Origin: Datnioides undecimradiatus
Lineage: Eukaryota > Chordata > Actinopteri > Lobotiformes > Datnioididae
NCBI GenBank assembly: GCA_008933995.1
Contig: WARS01000007.1
Span: forward strand, 6,382,923-6,446,922
Reading direction: 5' to 3'
DNA length: 64,000 nucleotides
The notes below the pieces were generated by a model. The model worked only from the letters and a program-made list of their open reading frames with translations, was not told the DNA's origin and made no database searches. Shown in pieces: positions 13,762-26,114 of the stretch; positions within the stretch are counted from its first letter, which is position 1; every line of letters begins with the position of its first letter. The position numbers were made by a program, and so were the translations under genes.

Positions 13762-13835
13762 TGTGCTTAAGAGGTATAGCAGCTTGTCCACTAATTGCAA
13801 GATTATTAGTTTGATTCCAGCTGTCTCTAGTTAGA
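13762..13835 (+). repeat. Relic of a tRNA-derived SINE head
   Basis: GAGGTATAGCAG, then TTGTCCACTAATTGCAAG, then a B-box-like AGTTTGATTCC followed by AGCTGTCTC, follows the order of the tRNA-like head of common fish SINEs (AGAGC, GTCCACTAA, GGTTCGATCCC, AGCT). The A and B boxes are mutated, so the copy is not expected to be transcribed. Confidence 0.4.
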
Positions 13836-14328
13836 TATCAGTGTGTCTTCCGGTAATGTGGCCTCATCATCAGTCTGTGCCACCATGATGTGAAAGTGAG
13901 TGTTTAGAAAACCAGAATGATGTCAAATAAAGACCTGTAATGAGAGATGTTGTATGTACCCATAACCATATATGCCAGGAAATGTATTTTACATATGTTA
14001 AACAAACACGGCTCATGTGTATGGAGCAATTTTTTTGTTTTAGGTTTTTTATAAATAGTTTCTACATGTTTTAATTCATATGCACAGATATTTCATATAT
14101 GTAAATTCAGTATACTTATGTTTGCACATGGGAGGACTTAAGATTTCATTTAAATAATATCATTAGCTATACTAGCTCAGTGATTGACAGGTGTTGAGTC
14201 TGGGGCCGTTGAGCAACTGTGGGAGGATGCTTCCCGCATGTGTGCGAATGCATGTTTCCCCAAATCAAGACAGGACAGCGCAGCACACTTTTTGGATTGG
14301 AATTGGAAATAATTGGAAACACAATGTG

Positions 14329-14342
14329 CCAGGAGAGGGCAG
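14329..14342 (+). promoter_or_regulatory. CTCF-like core motif, intergenic
   Basis: CCAGGAGAGGGCAG matches the CTCF core at 13 of 14 positions (G instead of C/T at the fifth). It sits between phpt1 and mamdc4, about 1.4 kb before the mamdc4 ATG, in the opposite orientation to the motifs at 10217 and 61338. Confidence 0.4.
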
Positions 14343-15414
14343 CACATTTGCAGTACATACATATATTTTCTATCATTTCTCTAGCTCTAGTTTGATGACC
14401 AGGAGCAGCTACATGTAGCAGTTTTCATCATTTTTTAAAATGTACTACTTTTATGAGCAATATAACAATGTTGCTGGTGAAATAGTCAGAAAGACTGACT
14501 GACGTACATTGGAAATACAAGTCATGATTTACAGTCTCTAGAGGTGATTCAACCTTTTCCCACAATAGAAAGAAAAATTACAATTGGGAAAATGCAAAGA
14601 TTTGTGTCAAATAAGGGAACCTATATACAGACAGTGTGTAGTCACCCTACAAAGGCCCTTTCTAAGCCAGGAGAACCCCTGCATGGCCTCATACATTTGG
14701 ACTAATCACAAAAACATACAGGATAGTAAAACTTAAATGATTTATCATGACATACGTTTCATTGCATCCTGTGTGCCTTCCGTTCCAGAGCAGAATAAAA
14801 AGGCCCTCAGTCATTGCTTATCTTAGTTTTAGTCAGCAGGGCATTCAGCAGACTGTAAACTGCTGATGAATGCTGTGGCCTTAATTTAATGTGGGCAGAT
14901 AAGATCACATGAACTTGATCTTTCAAGATTAACTGTGTGCTGAAATATTTGGAAATCATGATGTATGGGAATACTGCCAGCGGATACTGGGTATGCTGTT
15001 GACATCCAGATTTGTTTTTATTATCAGCTATCAGTTCAAAGACTGAAGGCAGAGAGAAACTATTAACTAATCTAAATCACAAAAAAGTGACTTTCAACTT
15101 CAAAACTGTTTCATTTACATGTGATTTGCAGAAAGCTAGCTGTAGATATTCTACAATATCATTTGGTAGCAAAGATCTGGGTAGGAAAAACAATGTGAGA
15201 TATACTGTATCACCTGGGCTGCACGCACAGTGAGTTTCACAGCTCGTATTCAGATTTTTATGATGCAAGTGTAGGTGTGTGTATTCTGTCACTTTTGGAG
15301 CCACTAATCTAGTCTCCCTCATTACTGATCACAAGAAATGAAACTCAAGCCTGACTCAGCCAATTAAATCTAATTAGTGGCCAGGGTGGCTTTACTGGTT
15401 ATTTAGTATTTCTG

Positions 15415-15480
15415 GTTCCCTTAAGCAAGGAACTTGCATCATCTCTGTTAACCCATAACTGCTATGCCACCCCTGTTGCC
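15415..15480 (+). repeat. Possible SINE-tail relic
   Basis: The words TTCCCTTAAGCAAGGAACTT and ACCCATAACTGCT resemble the body of tRNA-type fish SINEs (CTTGAGCAAGGCACTTAACCCCTAACTGCTCC). The copy is short and diverged; chance similarity is possible. Confidence 0.25.
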
Positions 15481-15587
15481 ATTGCTGTCTGCTTCATTTA
15501 CTGTGCAATATAATGTATACACTGCGGAAGACTCATTGGATGGAAATTGTTTTATAACATTTGTTGCGGTTGCAGGCTGGAAGAATC

Positions 15588-15596
15588 CAAAGTCCA
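15588..15596 (+). promoter_or_regulatory. HNF4-type site in the mamdc4 promoter
   Basis: CAAAGTCCA is the HNF4-specific half-motif. It lies about 105 bases upstream of the mamdc4 ATG and is followed at about 15609 by TGATAA (GATA-type). HNF4 and GATA factors drive enterocyte and kidney tubule genes, which fits an apical endosomal protein of absorptive epithelium. The motif is seen; the regulation is inferred. Confidence 0.45.
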
Positions 15597-15700
15597 AATG
15601 TTATCTGTGATAAAGAGAGAAGAGGTCAGAGCGAAGTAGCAGAGCAGAGAAGCTGTGTTCATACTGTCAGTCCGATCAGGTGGAGGAGGACAGAAGAACA

Positions 15701-18700
15701 ATGTCCCCTTGGAGGAGCTCAGCCCTCATTCTGCTGTTGACTCTGCAGTTTGGTAAGAGCGCACTCAGCTTGACTCATTTCAAACAGTGTGAGTTTGACA
15801 AAACCAGATAAGACATTTCCTTTAAAGCTATCTTGTGCTCACTATCAAAACATCTTTTTTAATGTATACTTTATTATACTTTATTGCTAGAAAACACATG
15901 TTCAATTTTAGCTTGCGTTACTTCTGTACTATAACAATGACATATAGCACCTAATAAATGGTCACTATTATTATTATTTCCCTTAAATCAACAGTTATCA
16001 GACGCGCTCTTCACCTGTCCTGTTGCTGCTACCACTACAACATGCTCTGTGTTTCATAACTACCTTTTTCTCACTATGGAACATGTTGTGATGCATGTTC
16101 ATGCTCACGTCATGTCTGATTTCCAGCTGGCTGGCCGCTGGAGCACAAAGTCTCAAGTCTTAGTCCGAGGCATTGGCATTTAGTGTTCCTTGTCTCCGGC
16201 CTTTGAGCCTGTTGGCATTAAATGGACCTTTGACAGTAATGAGTCCTGATAAGAGAGTTTTGGGTTAAGTGGGATGTGAGAATTTATACAGCCCTCAGAC
16301 AGAAACAAACATGGAGAGCATTTAAATCCAGTTACTTGTGCTGCTCTGGTACTTTAGGTATTACATGTCAGAGGAAAATATCTTTCTCTTTACCCCAATG
16401 TTAAATGTCTCTGTTGAGCTCCTTTTTACTTTTTCCAGGTACAGGTCAATTTTAAAACACACATGAGATAAGTCAACAAGGTCACATTTGACCTTGCAAT
16501 CAGCAAGTCCAACTCAACTCAACTCAAGGTCCACCTGCCTGCTCGTTCTAGACTTTTGAATGTGTCACAAAGTCTTGATCAGCAGGCACAATTTGCTCAG
16601 TGGTTATGGAGCTGAAGGGCATCTGTGTACGTGGAGATTGCTTTGACAAATAATAGTGTATAAATGAAAAAGTGAGCCCTGATGCCACCCAGACAGTCAT
16701 GACTGCATAAATCCAGCATAAAGTTTAATGTCTGTATCTTTTGATTTACATACTGACAGGCACTTGTACATTTGATATTGGCTTGCATTATGGATTGGAT
16801 ATTTTGATTCACAGTTATTTTTGTTTATTTACTACAAAGTCTCTTTTATTTTTATTTAATAAAATGTATAAAGCATTGTGACTATTGCCAGCTAAATATA
16901 AAAGGATTTTGGTAATGGAGTTCCCAGTGCAGAACAGAAATGGATGTTGCCAAACATTTGTGTAAAATCATTTCAGAAAACAAATTTAAAGCTTTCCTTG
17001 AAAGTGTTCTAAAATTCTCTATTAGTTTAATTTATCATTGATGTTTTATCTCATTACGCAGTGGCTGACTCTTGGGCTAATCAATGTCAGAGTCCAGGGT
17101 TTAAATGTGATTTTGTGTGTGACTGTGAGGACTGCAGCGATGAGCAAGACTGTGGTAAGTTTAAAAATGAAATTTAAATATGGCTTCAGATGAAAAGACT
17201 CTAAACTGATCTGCCCTATACTGATCATGTTACCTTATTCTCATCCGGGCTTACAAAGAGAGTACTGTACATTATTACTTATGATAGAATGATAGACGTT
17301 TTCATTATTTGCACTGAACACATGATAACACCTTAACTTTTTTAACACCTCTTAAGGCTACAGAGGAAAAGAGTTCAAGTGTGATTTTGACAGTGAAGGG
17401 ACGTGTGGATGGACGGACCAGTCAGTCAATCCTGCAGTGTACAGCTGGGCGAAGAGCCAAAGAGGGGACCCACTACCCAGCAGTGGGCCATCGTCAGACT
17501 ACACCACTGGGACAGCTATTGGTATTGTTTAATACACAGTCACCTTTCTTACTGCATTTTGTCTTTTTCTCATAGTGTTGCATGCAGTGTCTAAAAAGCT
17601 TGCTAAAATACATTTCGTACTCTACAGCAAGCAAAATGCCTGAAAAGTAAACAAATCCTGAATGTATGAGTGTATGTTTATTATTCAAATCACTGTTATA
17701 TATTATCAAAGGATCATTTGACTAATTGTAACAAACCCACAGACCTCCTGACTCTGTAGCTCCCCTCAGCTCTATGAGGCTTCATAGTTTATTGCAGCAA
17801 ATTATCTGTGTTTCCTGCCTCCTTGCTCCATAACTGCAGTGAGTGTAACTAAGGAACTGTTTTGTATATCCAATTAAAAGGGTAGGCAAGTATTTCCAGG
17901 TTACTTCCTCTGCCTCAAAGGTGCCATAAATGAGTTAATGCAGTTTTAAATATCTTGGTTGTTTGTGTGTTTCCCATTAAAGCTGTATTTATTTATTTAT
18001 TCATTTATTTATTTATTATTTTTATTTATTTATTGCGTAATAATGAGTACGTGCTTCGAATTATCAACCGTTTCTCAACCATTTTAGTAATTCAAACCTA
18101 ATGTGAAATGTTAGATCAGCTCTATAGTGTGGCTGTGATTAAACAGATCCCTGCTCTATGCTGCAATGTAACATAACTGACATAAAACATGTGGTATTTC
18201 CCATCACGCAGGCTCATTTATGGGAGTGAGTGCTGTGAAAACAAAGTCTCTCAGTACTGCAGTTTTAGTCTCTCCAGAGATGAAACAGTCTTCACCCACC
18301 TGTCGTGTTCGCCTCAGATATTTCCTGTGGGACTCAGGTAATCACCCTTAATGACGACAGGTCATATGTTCAAACTGCCTGCAGTAGGAATTCATTTCCC
18401 TTTGTAGTTTATATTATGTAATTGTTTCTCATAACTCTTAATTTGGATAATTTTATATCTGTTTTTATTGTAATCATGAGCAAGTTGTATTGCTGTTTAC
18501 ACTGCCATGAGATTTATTTCTCCTGCAGCTGCCCCTCTAATAAAGCACTTTTTACATTCCCTATAGGTGAAACAGGTCTGGGCCTCACATCCTTGTGGGC
18601 GTCCATCCTTTACCAGAACTCTGAACAGGCTGTGGTGTGGCGTCCTGAGGCCACCAGTGTCCGCGGATGGAGGGAGGCCACCTTTTTTCTAGGACGTATT

Positions 18701-21700
18701 CCAACATCCTTCCAAATCCGAATTTACTCGCAGCGCTCTGAGGGGAAAAAGGGAGATGTGGCAATAGATCAGTTGGAGTTTCTGGACTGTGCTCTGCCCG
18801 GTAACTCACTCAAACATTCATTTTCATCTGCAGCCTTTCTGTGGACCTCTTGAATGTTACTTGGCGTAATTAGCACAATCATGGTTGATTCTGTTGTTGT
18901 CGCGTTTCTTTTTTATTACCTCATCATACCAGGCTCTGATGAAGTGTGTTCAGTGGATATGATGAAGTGTAGGCGTGGGGGCTGCGTGGAGCAGCGTCAG
19001 GTCTGTGATGGCAGTGACGACTGTGGTGACAGCAGTGACGAGGAGAACTGTGGTGAGAGACCACACATCTTCTGTGTTACTTTGCTGTACACAAATGATT
19101 AGCACCACAAAAAACCCGTGTTGTTTTCTGTGATACACTCAATATTCAGTGAGAAGTACTGCACAATCCACATGCTACATTCTAGCATGTGGATTACAGT
19201 ATGTACATCCAGGGATCAGCAGTTCATGCCAGGTGTGTTTATTGTGTCCTCAGAAGGGTTTAGGCGCTGTGACTTTGAGGAGGGCCTGTGTGATTGGGAC
19301 CTGACTTCGCTGTCCACACTGAAATGGACGAGGATGAGTCAGATGAACATCTCCATCACGGCTCCCATGAGAGGACCAGGCAGGGATCATTCCAACAACA
19401 GTGCCACAGGTATCATACTCTGATGAAAGTATCCCTGCATGTTTTTTGCATTGTTCAAAGTGTAGTCTTCTTCTGTTTTATGATTTCAGCGTTTGACTTT
19501 GCTTCTAAACATGATTCTTTATAAATAAAAATAGTAAATAAATAATAAAGGTTCTCCTTATTGTAATTGGAGGTCACTTCCTATATGTCACTGTCCCAAA
19601 TGAGGGTCTCAAAATGGACTGGGCTGCTTTCCAAAGTCCCCGACTTGAACCCACCAACAGTTCACATCCTTGCAAGGTGAGTCCTGAATTTAAAAGTTGG
19701 TTTAAAAAAAAAAAAAAGAAAAATAGAGAAAATAATTAGTTCTTCCAATTTTTGAAATCAAAGATCAAAGATATTTAAATCATTTTGCATTTCTAAACAT
19801 AATTAAAGCCTAATTTGACAAGTTTTCTATATCCTGTCCACTGTAGATGGTGATGTACACTCACCAGTTTGGGCCAAGGTCCGGCGGTCTGACGGTGCTG
19901 GTGGCAGATCGTACGATCTACCCAGTGTGGGAGAGGGGCGGAGCTCTGGGTGACGTTTGGGTGAAGGCTGAGGTGGAGATCGTCACCAGCTCAACTTTCC
20001 AAGTGAGTTAAAATAAAAACATCTTTAACACAGACACAGACATGTGTCTCATAAACAAAGGTGAATAACAGGAATAACATTTGACACAATTGCAACAAAG
20101 TGTAACAATGTCCTGAGATTCCTTTTTATGCTAATATGTCACTAAATGGTTTGTTATGAAGGGCAAAATCCAAATCGCTAACAAATTAGGGCCTTTCGAT
20201 ATAGTTCAGATAGCAGTTTTTGGCACAAAGTGGCTATACACAATCCATATATTCCATTTCTGGCCTTTTCACCACTTGATACATTATAAATATACATGCT
20301 GCTCTCCACAATAAATTAAACTGTACATATAAAGTATTGCTTGTGCTGTAGTACAAATTATATCTGTACCTATCTGTAAATAACTTGTGTTGTGTTTGGA
20401 TGAAATTGCATCACTTCAATGAATTCAACATTTTTCCCCTTTCTCTGTTGAATTTTCTGTCTTCATAGATTTTAATAATGGCCGCCATCAGGAACTTTAC
20501 ATATGGAGGTATCGCTGTCGACAGCATTGTGTTGTCTCCTGACTGCCGCTTATCATCTGGTAATAAATGTCTTCTTTCTAAAGAAGAACGAGAGCGAATG
20601 CCCTCTGTGGTGTCATGTTTGTGATGTCTCCCATTCTCCTCTTGAACAGTGAATGACACCTGGGCAAAATTCCCTAATCCTCCTCGGCACCCGTGCACTA
20701 CACCGGACAAGATTTGCGATTTTCTTGTTGACTGCGCAGAAGCAGAGGACGAAGCCAAATGTGGTGAGTCTATTCATTCTGTTGCCGTCAGTTTTTATTC
20801 TACAGTAACTAGTCCACCAAGGTTAGAAAAGGAATTATGATCTTGATTAGAATCAGTGGAAGCATCAGTGAAGCCGATTAAGACACCAGGGGCCTAGATA
20901 GATGGGAGCATTGACAGATACAGTTACAGTTACAGTTGTTTCAACTGAACCAAAGAGGAGGTAGATCAAGAAGTACTCATATGAAGAGAGAGGAGTAGAA
21001 CTGTTAAAATGATCTGAAACCACTCAGCTTTAAAAGAGAAGTGTTTCCACATGATGGCAACAAAATATGCATTCTTCTGTTGATTAATTTTGTCATTTTT
21101 AGAGTTCTGTCTTTTGTAGTTTTGACACCTACAATGCCTTTATACCACTGTGTCTCATACACCAAACTTTTAATATGCAAGAATAATGCAAGTCATAATT
21201 TGGAAGTCTGTTTTTAATCACCAAATCCAATTTTTGTTTTATTTTTGACTGAAACTGGAACTGTTTACACGTTTCCTCCGTGCAGGGGATTTCTCTTACA
21301 GTGAGGGCAGCTCAGGCTGGACTGACACCAGTATTGGGAGTCAAGGTTGGGTACTACATGAAAATTCCACATCCGAAGGTGCGAATACGCTTCATCATCA
21401 CATCAAGTTGTATATTCATGGATTCAAAAAACAAGAAAATAGTTTGATATTTCTTTCCAAAATATTCCTTAGAGGGGTACCTGTATGTAGCCGAGGCCCC
21501 TGGCCAGCAGTTGACAGAAGCCCAGACACGGACCCCCCTCTTGGGCCCCTCCGGCCCAGCCTGCACCCTCAGCTTTGATTTTGCATTAACAGGAAATCCA
21601 GCTCACATTGGTAATGAAATGAACTTGTTCTTTTACTTCTTTCCTTTTCTAGGAAACTGGTCTCAGAGATTTTACTATGATTATAATGCATCTGTGCTGC

Positions 21701-24700
21701 AGGTGATCTGTCCATCAGGGTGATTGACAGCTTGCTGGGCATACAGCCTAAACTGTGGGAGTTTGGTGGGAAGACAGGAACAGATGAGGAGGCGTGGCAG
21801 AACGTCACCTTGGCTATTGGAGTCAGAAAACATCGTTTCCAGGTCAGAGACTGACCGATATAATTCTTGCAGTGATGATGACATTTAACTGTAGAAGTGG
21901 GAAGAAAGAATGTAGGTTTAAGGCACTCATTTGTCTTTCACCATTGATTGCCTTCAGTATTTTTCCCAGAATAACCTGCTGTGAGGCACACTGGAAGAGA
22001 AGAGACTTTGCCTCTTTATGGACTTGACTCACAGACATGACTTACTGTTAATAGAGGTCAAATTTGTCTGACGAACATTTAGAGATAAAAGCATGCGTAT
22101 GCATGCAGTTCACAGCGTGGCTACCAGATGCAACACGTCTCCTTTTGCGCACCCATAATGCAATGCAGCTTGAGGATGAGCAGAGAAATGAGTCTGGTTG
22201 CCATTTTTCAGTGGTTAAAATAAAACGGCTGCATTGTGGAAAACTGGTTCAACATTGAATATATGGAATCTGTTGAAACTGAAGGGGTCAGTTTACTCAT
22301 TAGGGCTTGTTGTTGTTCCTTGTTTTATCTTTGCCAGCTGGCATTTGAAGCCCGCGCTCTGAATCTTTCTCCATCCACAAAGATTAAAGTGAAAAACGTT
22401 CACTTTCTCAGCTGTCATGCTAACTATTTTCCATCTTCTCCAACAGGTAACTCATACAATTTACAATATACACACACACATGCAATTTCCCATATTGTGG
22501 GACAACAAAGGTTTCTTAATTAAAACATTGTTGCACTATGCATACTTTCATATATTACCTAGAAGTGCTTTGATTTAACATTTATTGTTTTTCATTCTTT
22601 TGTTGTTTTTGTGTGTTTTGGGGGCCAGGACTCTCCTGTGCATTTGAAGATGGACTGTGTGGATGGTATCAGGACAATAGTGACAACTTTGACTGGACAG
22701 TGCTCGATGGGATGGACCACACCATAAAGATCGGTATGCTAATTTAAAAAAAAAACCCAAAACAAACAAACATTAAAACAAACTTTGTCACTGTCTTTCA
22801 TTAGCCTCACTGGTAGCTACTGCCAAAACGTTGCACATGTCATATGGAGTAGGATGGAAGGAACACACAGGAGGATATTTTGTCATTATGGTGTGTTTCA
22901 ATGATGCTGCTATTAATACACCAACAGTCTTTATAAGACAGTGTCTGTCACGTGCTTCTGGCCATTATCTATTTAAATACACACGAGCAGTGCTACATGC
23001 TCACCCACGTACACCTGCGTATGTACTTTTAAATGTTTGTAGGGAAATGACATCAAAGGCATGACACTTACTTGTAACTTGAGAAACAATGACTATGTCA
23101 CACCTCTGTTAGAACCTGAGCTAAAAACTTCTGACCAGCGCTCTGGTCTAAACTGCCCTGAAGGCAAATAATGAGCTTAAATATTACTGTTTAAAATCCT
23201 CAGATCAGTTTCAACCTCTTAACGGCAGATATCACTTTACTGGAGCCTTACTGGAGCTAAAGACACAGGATGTTCGATTTGATTATTGATGATTTGTTTG
23301 CCTATGTCTATGTAGTTTACAGTCTATCTGCTCAACCCAGTATAAATCTCATTAACAGCATCTCTCATAATCCGTATAAATAATGAAGTATATTGTTAGA
23401 TAGTACAGTATAACGGCAGTATATTAAGTGTCACCGTTGTGCCTGTGGTGCCTTAAAACTTGTTTTTCTGTTGATGACCAGGCAAAAGCCTGGTTGTGGA
23501 CATGTGGGATCCTTCTCTGCGCGATCTGTACGGACGCTTAATTTCATTCACACAGTTACCAGGTTCGACAGACTCCTGCTTGTACTTCTTCTACAAAATC
23601 TATGGCCCGAACACAGGTGAGGATGAGAATGAATTTATAGTGAAATCATGAAAAGTCATATTTTGCCTTTTGTTGTTTATATTAACCGGTGGATAATATT
23701 TCATTTTCATGTATTGGAAAATGAAATATTACCTTCTTACCTGAAGCTTGAAATTATCCAGAATGAATAATTTATTCCCCTTCTCCTTTCTACCGGCCCA
23801 TCCACACCCACTGATCACATCCAGGTGCTCTGAATGTGAAGCTGTTTCATAAGAATGGTTATGAGGAGATCCTCTGGACCCGCAGTGGAGCTCATGGCAA
23901 CATGTGGCATGAAGCTCAATGCCCGGTACCACACCAGCTCACAAGCTTTCAGGTAAGGAATAGCTGCAGTCAGCCTGAAATGACTAGATAACATATCAAA
24001 ATTCATACAATGTCAAAAAGCTTCATGCAGCTTTTAATATTGAAAAATGAGAGGCAACAATGGGGGACGTTAATATGAAAAAGACTAATTGGATGGTTTG
24101 GGATTTTGGAGAATTTTCTGGGAAAAACAACACGTTTCTGATGCTCTAAGCAAGTACTTTTGTCTGCTACTGATAAAAAACAGAGGTATAATGCATTACT
24201 CGCTGGTCTAACTCCCCCCTTTTGACTTCTGACCTACTAGCTAATGTTTGAGGCGGTTCGCTCTGGTTTCGATGGGCACATTGCCATTGACGATGTGGCG
24301 TTTGTGGACCGTCCTTGCACCATGCCAAGGACGTGTTCCTTTGAAAGTCAGCAGTGTGGGTACAGCAGCTCTAGCATAGTTCCCTGGCTGCACCGCAATG
24401 GACACAGCTTTTTGACGAACGGCCCTAAAACTGACCACACTCTGGAGACTGAACTGGGTGAGAGAGAATCCCATTTAAAAACATGAATATGTAAACATAC
24501 ATTGAAGAAAACTGAGAGGCAGTGAATCGTGATCTTCCCTTGTCTATTTGGTTGTTCAGGCTTCTACATGATGGTTAACACTGGAGCGGACATCCTTCCA
24601 TCTGGTAGCACAGCAGTCCTCTTTTCTCCTGTTCGCCAAGCAACCACCAAAACCGAGTGTGTCCATTTCTGGTATCACATGGGAGGAGTGAATCCTGGTA

Positions 24701-26080
24701 AACACCCTCACACACTGAAAAACACTCACAAACAAATGGCCCAAAAAAATATATTACAACTGTGTGCACTTCGGCAGGATCGCTGACATTATATATGAGG
24801 ACAGTGAAGGGAGAAAGGGTGAAGATCTTCTCTGACAGTCAGAACCAGGGAGATGTCTGGCGCCATGGCAACGGCAACATCTTGAGTGGCCTTGTGGACT
24901 GGCAGGTACAATGTGGAGGCTGGAAAGAGCCACTGGAACAGTTTTAGTCCTTTTCAGCAGTTAGTTAGAGCACATTTCATTATTTTTTTACATTAAAGAA
25001 ATAGCATTTCTGAAGTAATTAATTGAAACAATAAAACATTCACATGCCTCTAAAATCCACATTCAGGCTACAGTTTTTTTAAAGAAAAGCAGCATGTTAA
25101 ACCAGCATGTTGGCCCAGTACAGAATTAGTCATTACTGAGACTTCACTCACACCTTTACCCTGCTCTACAGCTGGAGTTTGAGGTGGTCGGAGCTGGAGG
25201 AAAAGACACTCACATTGCAGTTGATGACATCTTCCTCTCAGCTCTCCCTTGTGAAGATCAAGGTTTGAATCAGCCACACACACCTTTGGACTAGTGTGCA
25301 AGAATTTAGAAAAAATATGGCACTGTACAAGTTATTGGTGCTCTGTTTTTATCATAATTAGATTGTAGCCACAATATTATAGCCACAAATGTGAAGTTTG
25401 GTTTCTCTCTCAGCATTTAACCACTTTAGAGGAGCGTTCCACTATTTTACACATCATGCTCAATTTACTTGTGTCACAAAGTGCATATGTGGGCTTTGAA
25501 AGACTTTAACAGGCACAGAAGGTCTAGCAGAAGACTCCATTGATTTGCACTGTGGGAAACATAGGCTCGATTGTCTGTGTGACTAAGTCTAAAATGTTAC
25601 ATATCTCAGGTTCGAAGTGCAGTCTGGAGAGAGGGATGTGCAGCTGGAGCAACACTCAAAACGCAGAATTGGACCAGCTGGACTGGGTGCTGTCGAGTCA
25701 CGAAGCAGAGAAGCACTACGTCACTCCACCTGAGGACCACACTCTGGGCACAGAGAGAGGTAAACCAGAGAGAGACAGAATGAAAGATACAGCACTTTCA
25801 TGTGAGCCACGTGTTTCTCTTCTTATCAACAACATCTTTACAAGTGTTGATCATTTCCAAGTACAAATATGATTGAATGGACAGAATGTGTTTCTTTATT
25901 CAATCGATTATCCTTCCTGTTATTTCCGCTAGGTCACTTCCTGTTCTTTCCTAGCAGCAACCGGACGCCGGCCAAACAAAATGCCCAACTGCTAAGCCCA
26001 CACCTGCCCCCAACCAAGGGCACCTGCCTGAAATTCTGGACCTACAAGCCATACTCATGTAAGGATCATGTAATCCGAAG

Positions 26081-26114
<34 letters not shown>

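Larger units (their letters stand above)
11750..15580. other. Spacer between phpt1 and mamdc4
   Basis: About 3.8 kb without a supportable coding exon. It holds decayed interspersed repeats (12515-12850, 13762-13835, 15415-15480) and one CTCF-like motif (14329-14342), which are listed separately. The rest is AT-rich unique-looking sequence. Confidence 0.5.

Noticed and set aside
18422-18853. 143-residue open frame
   Set aside because: It is the mamdc4 exon at 18567-18800 read through into both neighbouring introns, not a separate gene.
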